Origin: Danio rerio
Lineage: Eukaryota; Chordata; Actinopteri; Cypriniformes; Danionidae
Assembly: GCF_049306965.1 (NCBI RefSeq)
Contig: NC_133181.1
Location: 54,953,001 to 55,017,000, forward strand
DNA: 64,000 nt
Reading direction: 5' to 3'
Position 1 is the stretch's first letter. Every line of letters starts with the position of its first letter. Position numbers and translations under genes: made by a program. This document shows positions 1-10,043 of this stretch, piece after piece. A model generated the notes under the pieces. That model did no database searches. It was not told the origin of the DNA and worked only from the letters and a program-made list of their open reading frames with translations.

Positions 1-1130
1 TGTTTTAGCCAAGACGACTATGTTTAGACGTCTATTAGACATCTTTTGAAAACAACATCATTGTAATTCAGGAGTTTTGCTGCTGACTTCCTAGTAAACA
101 ATTTTGTGTATCTAAACGTAGACAGCTTGGCTAAAATAAGGCTCAATTTGAGCAGTCAGTGAATATCTAATAGACATTTAAGAATAGCCCAAATCTAGAC
201 TAGTCATCAAATAGACAGACTTTATATTTTTCATTCCTGTATATTTGTTGACTAGTCTAGTTTTGGCCTATATTTAGATGTTTGTTAACCCAAATTTAGT
301 CTTGTTTTAGTCAAGACGATGTAGATGTCTATTAGACATCTATTATACATCTTTTAAAAGCAAAAAAAAAATGCTTTCTGGGGCTTCACTATTCTTTTCT
401 TTTAAAATACAAGTTTCTATAAGACCTCTGCAGAGAAGTTTTGGATTTAACTTGAATTTTGTGCTGGAAACGTCATTAGTTTTGGCCTGCAAAAGCCAAG
501 CTGAGATTGGGATTTGGCAAATAGTCTGTGGTATCAGTCGCTCAGTGTCACAATACCTTGTCACATCACCATAACATTCCACTTAGGTGTAGAACTCATC
601 TGTCTCGAGCTGAAGACAACGTTCATGCACTGAAGACGAAAGCTCTTTCTCCCCTTAGCTGAACAAATGGCAGTTATTCTACGCTTGATTACAAAAAAAA
701 AATACAGTAGTGAATGTGGAGCCGAGCCTGTCTGTATATCTGGTATCTCCAATTGCTTTGTTTTTACTGACCAGTATTCTGCCTAAAGTTAGCTTCTGTG
801 ACGGTTTCATTGCTTAGCGCGCACGTGGTTGTGAAAATTTAGACTAGCTTAAGGAAAAAAAAACGTTACAAAATGACAAAAAAAAAATACAACCTGGTTA
901 TTGACGTAATACTAGATTTGTGTATGTCTTTTAAAACAGTTCTAGTTTCACCTTACATGTTATAATCAGGAAAGTGTAAAAGACAATTTAAAGTGAAATA
1001 AAAGTTTTATCAGTTCCAAATTGCGCTGTATTTATTTTCACAGTGGTTTCTGTTCAACCAAAAAGAAACATCATATCATGCTTATCTATATAATATATAT
1101 AAATCTATATATTTTACATTCTTGTCATAC
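1..1130. other. Intergenic DNA, degenerate TAGACATC-type repeats
   Basis: No gene is supported. Variants of the motif TAGACATC/TAGACGTC recur at about 1-60, 165-215 and 275-355, and the phrase around position 1 (TTTTAGCCAAGACGA) recurs near 304, so the first 360 bp look like a decayed repeat of unknown family. The rest is AT-rich and holds nothing I recognise. Confidence 0.5.
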
Positions 1131-1140
1131 ATATATACTT

Positions 1141-1785
1141 ACGGCCAGTTTATTAGGTACTCCTTACTGGTACCGGGTTGGACCCCCTTTTGCCTTCAGA
1201 ACTGTCTTAATCCTTTATGGCAAAGATTCAAAAAGGTACTGGAAATGTTCCTTTTGCTCCATATTGACAATAGCATCACACAGTTCCTGCAGATTTTCTG
1301 GCTGCACATCCATGATATGAATCTCCCGTTCTTCCACATCCCAGAAGTGCTCTATTGGATTGAGATCTGGTTACTGTGGAGGCCATTTGAGTACAGTGAA
1401 CTCCTTGTCATGTTCAAGGAACCAGACTGAGATGATTCACGCTTGATGACATGGTGCGTTATCCTACTGAAAGTAGCCATTAGAAGATGGGTACACTGTG
1501 GTCATAAAGGGATGGAGATGGTCAGCAACAATACTCAGATAGGCTGTGGTGTTGGCACGATGCACAATTATTACTAATGATCCCAAAGTGTGCCAAGAAA
1601 ATATCCCCCACACCATTACACCACCAGCCTGAACTGTTGATACAAGGCAAGAAAGATTCATGCTTTCATGTTGTTTACGCCAAATTCTGACCCTTCCATC
1701 CATTTCATGTTGCTGCCTTGTGATTGACTGATATGAAATTTGTTAACAATCAGTTGGACAGGTGTACCTAATAAAGTGGCCGGTG
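1141..1785 (-). mobile_element. Tc1-like transposon, internally deleted
   Basis: The ends are inverted copies of the same terminus: CGGCCAGTTTATTAGGTAC on the left and GTACCTAATAAAGTGGCCGG on the right. Read on the minus strand, the interior encodes the C-terminal half of a Tc1/mariner transposase: a block with VRIWRKQHES, VMVWGIFSWHTLG and PFMTTVYPSS, followed by the PDLNPIEH-type DDE region. The N-terminal helix-turn-helix half is missing and in-frame stops are present, so it is a dead non-autonomous copy. A longer copy of the same family lies at 55681-56912 in the same orientation. Confidence 0.85.
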
Positions 1786-1924
1786 ATAAATGCATCCATT
1801 AATGCATATTTAATCAAGCATTTGTGGCAGTGTCTAGGTTTAATACAAGTTAAGGTTAATCGTGTGATGTTGACTACCAAGGAAAGGTATGTATATACGA
1901 AAGTTAAAGTAAAAAATTGAAATG

Positions 1925-2270
1925 TGACTGCATGAGACCAATTGAAGATCTAAAAAAACATGACCTCTCTGTACAGAACTTTAAAATATGGACCAATCAA
2001 CAGCTTTTTTAAATGTCAAATCATCTTGTTTAATCCAACAGAACAGAATTTTGCATGCTCAAACTCTAGAGCAGGCGTGTCAAACTCTGTTCCTGGAGGG
2101 CCACAGCCCTGCAGTTTAGTTCCAACCCAGCTTCAACGCTCCTATCTGTAGGTTTCAAACAAGTCTAAAGCACTCCATTAGTTTGATCAGGTGTGTTTAA
2201 TTAGGGTTGAAACTAAACTGCAAAACTGCTGTCCTTCAGGAACACTTGTGCTCTAGTGTGACTGTGGCAT
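1925..2270 (+). mobile_element. hAT-like non-autonomous element (copy C), split by a MITE
   Basis: This segment matches two other copies in the window (22372-22672 and 27569-27907). All share the phrases CATGACCTCTCTGTAC, a stretch near TGGACCAAT and a GTGACYGYRGCA right end. Copy C lacks the left third. Its right end is interrupted at 2072-2250 by a different MITE. Confidence 0.6.
2072..2250 (+). mobile_element. hAT-type MITE (CAGGGGTGTCAAACTC family)
   Basis: It is about 180 bp and partly palindromic, starting CAGGCGTGTCAAACTC and ending near ACACTTGTG. It carries the typical paired blocks TTTAGTTCCAACC and GGTTGAAACTAAAC. Flanking 8-mers CTCTAGAG and CTCTAGTG agree at 7 of 8 bases, consistent with a hAT 8-bp target duplication. 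It sits inside the right end of the element at 1925-2270. Other copies: 19979-22732 (broken up), 54545-54737, 62220-62412 and 63906 to the window end. Confidence 0.75.
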
Positions 2271-2349
2271 AGTTTGTATTTTGGTAAATGGCAGCAAATA
2301 TTTTCATTTTAATAGCTTTTAATGACATCTACTACTTGAATGTGTTTCA

Positions 2350-3037
2350 TTTATTGTGTTCAAAGTCATCCTTGACCGTAGCACATCATTTGACAACTAC
2401 ATGGCAACGCACAATGATACTGAACCTTGTCCTTTATTATCAGATGCATAACAGCACATTATTTAAATACAGACCCGTTTACATTATCTTGATGCAAAAA
2501 ATGGCATAAGAAACATCAATAAATACAGGTGTCAAGACTTTACAAATGTATATAAACATTAAATGTTTTCAACAGGAATTAACCCACAACTAATTTTTTG
2601 AAACAAAGTTAAGCAAAACTGATTTTGTTGAAAATACAGCCCTAAAACTATTTGCCTATTTGAACTTCAAGTCTAAAGAGAAACAGTAGAAATAGGTTAA
2701 AATGAATGAGGCATTCAGTTCAATGTGCAAATAATTCCACATTAAAAAAAACAAATCACATGCTAAATCACGCTGAAGTTTGATTAAAGATCAATTAAGT
2801 GGTAACATGTTTGACCAAATCAAGTACAGGATGGAGTTTCAAATTTAAACTTGACTGCCAATAGCGTATCGATGGCAAAAAAAGCATCCAATCAAGTGCT
2901 CCTATATTAACGTGAAGGGTTTTAAATGATGATGTATGTGCATATCTGAAGTTTACAGCAAATGTTGCAGCTCAGAAAGGCAAATCAACGAGGCACTTGG
3001 GGGGGGAAGTTTCCTCGTGTCCACATCACACTCGCAG
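2350..3037 (-). other. tomm34: tomm34 3' untranslated region with polyadenylation signals
   Basis: Directly downstream of the tomm34 stop codon on the minus strand. AATAAA occurs on the minus strand at 2438-2433 and again at 2355-2350. Either could serve as the poly(A) signal, giving a 3' UTR of roughly 600-700 nt. The cleavage site cannot be fixed from sequence alone. Confidence 0.5.
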
Positions 3038-6000
3038 TCATTTCATCTTCTGTACTTCCTGCAGGAGCTTCTGCACTGCTGTGTTGTTTGGATCGATTTT
3101 GAGTACGCTATTGAGATCCTCAATACAAGACTTCTTGTTCTAGGAGGGAAGAAAAAAAAAACATTTAGAAAAAGATCAATTATTCACCTTTTAAGCAAAT
3201 CATTCACAAATACACCTACTTTGAGTTCCTTGTATGCCTGGGCACGTCTGTAAAGGGCTTTAATGTTGGCAGAATCCAATCGAAGAGCCTCCTCGCAGTC
3301 CCTAATCGCATCTTTGTACATCTTTAAGGCTAGATAGCAGAGAGCTCTACAAGCAAATATTGATTTACACACATTATTAAAGGATAATTCATACATTCTG
3401 CAAGCCTAGATCTAAAATTCTGATCATGCGAACATGGCGACCCTAATATTTCATAAGTTGTTACCTGTTTGTGTAGGTTGTGACTTCTGTGGGGTCTTGA
3501 GCAAGTGACTGTGTGTACTTCTCCATGGCTTTCTTGTGTTCCCCCTTCTTCACAAGTGCGTTGCCTTCTTCCTTTAAAGTTCTGCCCTTTTTAACAGCGT
3601 CTGGTCCTGGTGCTTGAAATGAAATGGCTGACAATCAGGTTCTGAAGGCAAGTGTGAGGCATTTGCTTGGTACAGCAAAAGTAAATACCTTTTTTCTTGT
3701 CGTCGATCACGTTGTTCTGTTGTGAGCTGGAGGCTGGACTGGCGGCTTGTCCTAACTTTTCCTTTACGGACATTGGAACGGTAGGAATCGGGGGCAGTTT
3801 CTCTCGCCATGATGGTCCATCCATTTCTGTCAAAGCCTTGGTCATTCTAAAAGGAAAGAGTTTTACTTGCGAAGTTCATTGTGGTTGATAACGAAGTACA
3901 CGTGAGCCCAAACAGTAATGCCACCTGCCTAACATGCTAATGGTCCTGCATGTGCTGAAAAACAGTCGATCATTGACTCATGGCCTCTACAAGACCCCTA
4001 AAGTTGTCATATCTGACACCAAGTGCTTTAGGTTGCAAGGTAGAGTCATGGTGGATCCAGCACATCCCATAGATGTTCAACTGGACGGAGGTCTGGAAGA
4101 TTTTGTGGCCAAGGCAACACCTATACACTTCATCAGGTTCTTGAAACCATTCTTGAGCAATGTGTGCAGTACGGCAGGTCTGGACACAGTAGTCATGAAC
4201 AGGTATACCGGGGGCCTGTACTATTAGGCTGGATTAGCTGGCTAGCCAGTTAAGTTTTAGTTTGCACCAATATTGGGTTTTAGGTAACATGAAGGCAGCT
4301 CGGCTTTATTCACTCTTTGTTGCCATGATATTATGGAGCAGCTGAGCTACCTTCATGGTACCTAAAATCCAGAATTGGTGCAAAAGAAACTGCCGGCAGC
4401 TAGCTCTCTGCAACTCGCTCACTGAAGCTCAGCAGGGCTGCTCCCGGTCAGTACCTGGATGGGAGACCACATGGGAAAGCTAGGTTGCTGTCGGAAGTGG
4501 AGTAAGGGAGGCCAACAGGAGGCGCTAAACCTGCAGTCTGTGTAGGTCCTAACGCCCCAGTACATATATGGAGAATTCACTACTCAGCGAGCGTCGTCTT
4601 TTGGATGAGACGTTAAACCGAGGTCCTGATTCTCTGTGGTCATTAAAAAATCCCAGGATGTCCTTCGAAAAAGCGTAGAGGTTTAACCCTGGCATCCTTC
4701 TGTCAATCAAAATTAGCTTCATCACTCTGTCTCTCCACTAATCAGCTGGTGTTGAGTGTGCAATAAGGCTCCTGTCATGTCATCCAGGTGCATGCTGCAC
4801 ACTGGTGGTGGATGAGAAGATGCCCCCCAATGTGTAAAACACTTTGATTGTCTAGAAAAGCACTATATATATATATATAAATATATGTAGGGAATTAAAC
4901 TTAACCGACTAGCCAGATTAGTGCAGGGTCACATAACCATACGTTACAGGTCCCTAAATATAAAGGCCTCCTTCGACCTGCTTATCTTTTTCATCACATG
5001 GCCATCCACAAGGCAATCATGGTTTATTCCTCCTAGGTACCATGAAGGTAGCTTAGCTCTATCTACTCCATAATACCAGAGCTGCCTTCAAGTTATCTAA
5101 AACCCAAGATTGGTAAACTGAAACTTAACTGGCTAGCCAGTTAATCCAGCTTCATGGTACAGGCCCCATGAGTAAACCTGTAAAAGTTACCTGTAAACAG
5201 GGCTTTACATTAACACCCACCAACCCGCCAAATGCGGGTAGATTTCAGCTTTGGCGGGATAGACAGACACCTCCACTAGCCACTTTGGCTGGTTGAAAAT
5301 AATTTTTCAATTGTAGTTTTCCTAAAAGCAGGGTTCAACAATATAAGGATGGCCCAATATCCGTGCAAATGTGATCTTAGAATCGAGAAGTAAAATAATT
5401 GTGATCACGAGAGCAGAAGAAAGCAAATGAATTCCGAATGAGAGGATGATGATCACTCGCGCTAACAACTGATGTGATGCGCTTGACTGCTTAACGCGTG
5501 CGCGCTCTCGAATCGTGAAGCAACTGTGTCTGGAACAGGTTCTGGAAACGCAACTGTCATCGGTTCTCTTTCAAATAAACTAGACCAATTGTGATGAACA
5601 TGCACCCGCAGTCCTGATGCTTTAAAGAGCTCAAAATGTGTCGTTTTGTAAGCAGCACCGGTTGCTTTCACTTTGAACAGATTATTAAATGGCCTAAAGT
5701 TAACCGTGCGCATGTGATCATCCTGTCATTATCAAACATGGTATGTTTCACCTGCTTTCATTTGCTTACGGTTTTATTTGCTTTTATTTTTGTTAAAATG
5801 GTTTAATTTTTTTTTTTTTTTACAACATTCCTTTAATGGGAGATGAACTCTTTATTTATGTGTAGTCAACTAGTGATCCGAGAGATCTTTATCCAGGACA
5901 GATTACTGTGCATATTTTTGAATCATGACTATAGTTATTTTTTAAAAGTCAAATTCTGACCAGAACCAGAAAATCAGAGCACATCACACCTGTCCTCAGG

Positions 6001-9000
6001 CCTTTACACTGGCTGCCAGTTACATTCAGAATAGATTTTAAAGAATTGTTACTGGTCTATAAATCACTAAATGGCCTAGGACCTAAATACATTACAGATA
6101 TGCTCACTGAATACAAACCTAACAGATCACTCAGATCTTTAGGATCATATAAACTAGAAGTTCCAAGAGTTCAGTCAAAGCAGGGTGAATCAGCTTTCAG
6201 CTACTATGCCCCTCGCTGCTGGAATCAGCTTCCAGAAATGATCAGATGTGCTCCAACATTAGGCACATTCAAATCAAGACTGAAAACACATCTGCTTAGC
6301 TGAGCCTTTACTGAATGAGCATTGTGCTGCGTCCGACAGATTGCACTGTTTTTTTTTTCCTTCTTCATTCTTTTATAACATTATACCTGTTTTTGTGTTT
6401 TTTTTACTCATTTTTATTATTTGTTTTTATTTTTATTTTACTTGTTTCTTTTATTCTTGTTTATGTAAAGCACTTTGAATTGCCACTGTGTATGAAATGT
6501 GCTATATAAATAAACTTGCCTTACCTTGCTTTTCTTTCTTTTTAAAGAAATGTTTTGTTAAATAAAAATTATAGTATATAGCTATATTTTGCTTGTTTTG
6601 ACACATTAAAAATTTGTGGCTAAGAAATAATTATTGTTTAGTGTGGTTTTAGAGATAAATTTGGTAAATCGTTAATTTTGAGCTCTAAAAAAAGTCATGT
6701 GAAATAAAAACTAATTGCAATATAACACTATAAAACCCTGACCCATTTGCTCACGCTCATTGAGCAAGCTCATACTCGACACACAAAAAGTGAAATGAAT
6801 GAGGACGCATGTGGACACAGCACAAAATTCAACGTCAAATTTAAGCATATAAAATATATTTTCCCTACAACAAAATTGTGGCTAGTGAAAATTCTGAGTG
6901 GCTAGTAACATTGGAAAACTACTAGCCACAGTGGCCTGTGATTAAAAAAGTTAATGTAAAGCCCTGCCTGTAAAAGAGATTATCTAACCTAAATACTCCA
7001 AATCACTTAGATTTTTATTCCTGCATCCAACACACTGATAAATTAAAATTGTTTGCTTACCCATTGTTCGAGCTCAGTTCTTTCTTACCTCCACCATTTA
7101 TTGTACCTAGTAACCTGGTTGTTTATTGGACTGAGGTTCCAAAAGGGCTGTGCTGATACTAATACGGTGACATAAACCCAACATCACTGATTGACACCAG
7201 CGTGATTGAACCTGCAGCATGAGGCAGGCACCAGTCCTGCTCCGTTTTAATAATCAGCACAGTCACTGAAAGTTCACTGAATGAGCGCAAATAAAAATAA
7301 ATGTATCTTGGTCATTAGAGGAAGTAGATGTTCCTCTCATTGAAAGCCAAGCTCGTCCAATTGTGGCTAAAATATATTGTCCACAATTGTGCATCTGTTC
7401 ATCGCACGTTTACGATTATGTCACAACAGTAAAGGTGGTGCAGCTACAACATGTCTATAATCTAACCACATCTAAAGAGGTGTTGAACTGCAGTGAAACC
7501 CAGTCATACCATACATTAGAAAAGTACCACATGTTAGGAGATTATAGGACCTCAGTAGTGCATTCTCTGTGAACATGCAAAATTCTGGATCCGTGCTGGA
7601 TTACCTGTTGACTCCATCGTGAGCAGCTGGTATGTTCCAGTCGATCTGTAAAACTGTTTTGTAGTCCACATATGCTTGTCGGTATCTCTCCAAAGCTTCA
7701 AAAGCTGCTGCACGGCGTAGCAGAGCTTTAAATCCAAATGGAACCAAGTCAAGCGACCTGAAAGGTAAATATAAAGTTTTTTTAACACTGAGCATCATCA
7801 TGTTAAACTTGTTGGCACCTTCATTCATTGCACTCACGCCGTGCAGTCTTTAATGCATTCATTGCAGTTTCCATCTTTCAGGTAACTGGCGGCCCTGTTT
7901 GAGTACAAAATACCCAGATCTTCAGTTTTCTTCTGACCTGCGAACAGAATGGTTACAAATGCATGGATGTCTCTTTATTTACTGTGGTATCAATGAATCC
8001 TTTACATCTTATCCATTCTGATGTACCATTTTAAACTGTATTCCATCTGGTAAGAGAACCCTATTGTCACTTAACACATTAATAAGCCATCTCCTTTTAT
8101 AGTATAATAACATAGGATAGTACCATGACATTACCATCAAATTCAGTCACTGTTCTAAGGTTCTGTAGGATTATAATGTTTGTTTTATTCTTTTAGGATG
8201 TGTTCTCATTTGTAGTTTAGTTCTCTTGGGTCATTTGGTCCAGACAAATGAGACAATAATACATTTAGTCCTGGTTTACTTTGAGGTTACAGACTTTAAT
8301 TTTTAGATTATTTCCTTATGTGACGTCTATTTAAACACACACATACAAAAGACTGCCAACATATGATGGTGTTTTTATCAGTTGACAACTTGTGAAGACT
8401 TTTATGAAGATGTCAAACCTGCTTTAGTAATTCCTGTCCCAAACACAACGTGGCATAAACCTCTGTTTTAATCCTAGTTTATTTTGGTTCATTTATTCAT
8501 AATTTGTCTCTAAACTTTGCCTCTCAGGGTCCTGCTAATACACCCTTTTTGTCTGTGCGGTGTGAATACTCAGAAAACCTCTGAGATAATACACAGTACT
8601 GAAATTAATTTACCATGTTGTTTATATTATACTTCTAGTGATATAAACACAGTGAAAGATTTAGTTTGGGTGCTAATGCCAGAATACTATGGTACTATCA
8701 AATGTACAAAAACATGTATATCAAAGAGGTCAAACTGTAAGGATGGTAGTCACCCAAGCCAGGGGCAGATTTAGTTATTTGGGGGCCCTAAGCAATTATA
8801 TCGACGGGGCCCAATAATCCTAATATGCACCCTTTTTTTAAATTATTTTCTTTTTTTTGCTGTCTTTTTCTTATATCACTCAATCTTGCTTCCCACGTTT
8901 ACATCTAAATGCAATCTCTACATTTAAATTAATTGTTTTCTTAAACTAAAAAGTTATATATATATATATAAATTGTATTTGTTAAACCCTCAATAGAAAT

Positions 9001-10043
9001 TATGATATATCATTTATTGAAACTTCTAGATATTTTTAAAGGTCCATCAGATTTCTTTATCAAGCTAAAGTTGGTTTTATATTTGCACATTGGTTCAGTG
9101 ACAGCATGTGACAGGCCTCCCTATATTGTTTACCATAGTATTTTGAATGTTCTTTCTGAAATCACATCACAGTGTTTATTTGAATGTGAACAATGTTGTT
9201 CATTGATATTCGTTGGCTGCTGATATGTTTAATTATTAAGAATTTGCAAAGAATAATTTTCTTAAATAGGGCGACGCAGTGCCGCAGTAGGTAGTGCTGT
9301 CACCTCACAGCAAGAAGGTCGCCGATTCGAGCCTCTGCTCGGTTAGTGGGCATTTCTGTGTGGAGTTTGCATGTTCTCCATGTGTTCGCGTGGGTTTTCC
9401 ACACAGTCCAAAGACATATGGTACAGGTGAACTGGGTAGGCTAAATTGTGAGTGAGTGTTTTGAGTGTGTATGGATGTTTCCCAGAGATGGGTTGCGGCT
9501 GGAAGGCAATCCGCTGTGTAAAAATGTGCTGGATAAGTTGGCGATTCATTCCGCTGTGGCGACCCTGGATTAATGAAGGGACTAAGCCGAGAAGAAAATA
9601 AATGAATGAATGAATTTTCTGAAATTATATTATAACGGAGGAAGTCAGATTGTGTCAATATAAAACCATCTATACATCAATGTCCCTGGGCCCCAGTTTG
9701 AAACCTCTGAGATAATACACTACTCAAATTAATTTACCATGGTGTTTATATTATACTGCCAGTTACACAAATACAATGAGACATTAAAAGTCTAGGTGCT
9801 ACTGCTAGAATACTATGGTACTATCAGATGTACAAAAACATGTTTATCTAAAAGGTAATACTGTAAGGATGATATTCACCCAAGCAATATATGTAATATC
9901 TGAGACCTCTTACCAGATTTCTCCAGCTGCTGGATGGCCTGGCTGTAGAGGGTCACCGCTTCTCCATACTGACCCGCTTTGAAGCACTCGTTACCGGCTT
10001 GTTTGAGATCCGTCCACGACTGCGTGCGCCGCTTCTGAGGCAT
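3038..10043 (-). CDS. tomm34: Translocase of outer mitochondrial membrane 34 (Tom34), 7 coding exons
   Basis: Coding exons, minus strand: 10043-9914, 7937-7838, 7757-7605, 3846-3689, 3612-3465, 3346-3220, 3139-3038. Every junction is GT-AG and phases join cleanly to 305 aa plus stop (human TOMM34, as I recall, is 309 aa). The start is the ATG at 10043 (MPQKRRTQSW). The protein has two tetratricopeptide clusters. The N-terminal one is about residues 9-120 (SNRAASYL, KALLRRAAAFEAL). The C-terminal one is about 189-300 (NRALCYLALKMY, KALYRRAQAYKEL) and ends QKMK. A charged, Ser/Pro/Gln-rich linker at about 130-180 separates them. In the known family the two TPR domains bind the C-terminal tails of Hsp70 and Hsp90 and act as a cytosolic scaffold delivering preproteins to the mitochondrial import channel; it is soluble and lacks a transmembrane segment. 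Introns 1 and 3 are large because of transposon insertions. The gene is divergent from cox6c. Confidence 0.95.
4209..5165. mobile_element. Palindromic DNA element with a SINE inside, in tomm34 intron 3
   Basis: The left end (GGCTGGATTAGCTGGCTAGC) reappears inverted at the right end (GGCTAGCCAGTTAATCCAGC), preceded on both sides by GGGCCTGTAC-type sequence. Inner blocks (AACATGAAGGCAGCTC versus GAGCTGCCTTCAAGTT, and a second inverted block ending CCATGAAGGTAGC) are also inverted, so the element can fold on itself. A 5S-derived SINE is inserted in the middle. No transposase is visible. Family unknown to me. Confidence 0.65.
4405..4890 (+). mobile_element. SINE3-type Deu SINE with a 5S rRNA-derived head
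   Basis: The head contains the internal promoter part of 5S rRNA (CCCGGTCAGTACCTGGATGG, then GAGACCACATGGGA). The body carries the conserved Deu-SINE core (GGATGAGACGTTAAACCGAG, then GTCCTGATTCTCTGTGGTCA). The tail resembles the L2/CR1 3' end (AAAACACTTTGATTGTCTAG) and runs into a short TA repeat. Head, core and tail are the arrangement known for zebrafish SINE3, transcribed by RNA polymerase III from a type I promoter and mobilised by a LINE partner. This copy is diverged from a clean 5S promoter and is probably inactive. Confidence 0.8.
5198..6966. mobile_element. hAT element, 1.77 kb, with exact 8-bp target duplication
   Basis: Ends are CAGGGCTTTACATTAAC and its exact inverse GTTAATGTAAAGCCCTG. 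The element is flanked on both sides by CCTGTAAA (5190-5197 and 6967-6974). An 8-bp duplication is diagnostic of hAT. Subterminal CTAGCCAC motifs occur at both ends. No transposase frame is recognisable. The centre carries a LINE 3' fragment, so this is either a non-autonomous copy or one that captured a later insertion. It lies in tomm34 intron 3 and does not touch exons. Confidence 0.88.
5960..6535 (+). mobile_element. 5'-truncated L2/Rex-like LINE inside the hAT
   Basis: Translation gives the C-terminal end of a non-LTR reverse transcriptase ORF: HWLPVTFRIDF, LLVYKSLNGLGPKYITDML, SLRSL, LEVPR, SAFSYYAPRCWNQLPE and TFKSRLKTHLLS, with the stop at about 6301-6303. A 3' UTR follows with the L2-type tail GTAAAGCACTTTGAATTGCC and CTATATAAATAAACTTGCCT. 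Only the 3' end is present, as expected from aborted target-primed reverse transcription. The clade (L2 versus Rex1) is not settled by this fragment. Confidence 0.8.
6975..7604 (-). other. tomm34 intron 3, unique part
   Basis: AT-rich intron sequence between the hAT duplication and exon 3. I see no coding potential or recognisable repeat. Confidence 0.5.
7938..8576 (-). other. tomm34 intron 1, unique part
   Basis: AT-rich intronic sequence. Nothing recognisable. Confidence 0.5.
8761..9697. mobile_element. Probable decayed hAT-like element
   Basis: Begins CAGGGGCAGATTTAGTTATT followed by GGGGGCCCTAAGC, which resembles a fish hAT terminus. The right side has CCTGGGCCCC at about 9685-9694. Part of the interior (about 9030-9250) is a diverged match to 12880-13040. 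A DANA SINE interrupts it. Boundaries and family are tentative. Confidence 0.4.
9269..9615 (+). mobile_element. DANA SINE
   Basis: Full-length tRNA-derived SINE. The head has A- and B-box-like promoter sequence (GCCGCAGTAGGTAGTGC and CGATTCGAGCC). The conserved body (GTGTGGAGTTTGCATGTTCT, AGTCCAAAGACAT, GGTTGCGGCTGGAAGG) and the end GACTAAGCCGAGAAGAAAAT plus an AATG tail follow. It lies in tomm34 intron 1, antisense to the gene. Confidence 0.93.

Larger units (their letters stand above)
8577..9884. repeat. Pair of diverged ~185-bp direct repeats in tomm34 intron 1
   Basis: Segment 8577-8760 (AAACCTCTGAGATAATACAC at the start, CACCCAAGC at the end) recurs in the same order at 9699-9884 with scattered substitutions and small indels. 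About 940 bp lies between, containing a hAT-like stretch and a DANA SINE. The arrangement could be an old tandem duplication that later received insertions. Confidence 0.75.

Noticed and set aside
4430-4500. 5S rRNA gene
   Set aside because: Only the promoter-proximal part resembles 5S rRNA and it continues into a SINE body; it is a SINE head, not an rRNA gene.
9269-9345. tRNA-like A and B boxes in SINE heads
   Set aside because: These are the internal promoter of DANA, not functional tRNA genes; no cloverleaf or proper 3' end.
9305-9658. Open frames on the strand opposite DANA SINEs (also near 18902, 26182, 31353, 32787, 36327, 49022, 51321, 54654, 63765), sharing a peptide around PVPHVFGL
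   Set aside because: The recurring peptide is simply the translated SINE body; copies differ in frame and length and none has a separate gene context.
8577-9884. LTR retrotransposon suggested by long direct repeats
   Set aside because: The repeats lack TG...CA ends and a target duplication, and the interior has no retroelement parts; an old duplication fits better.
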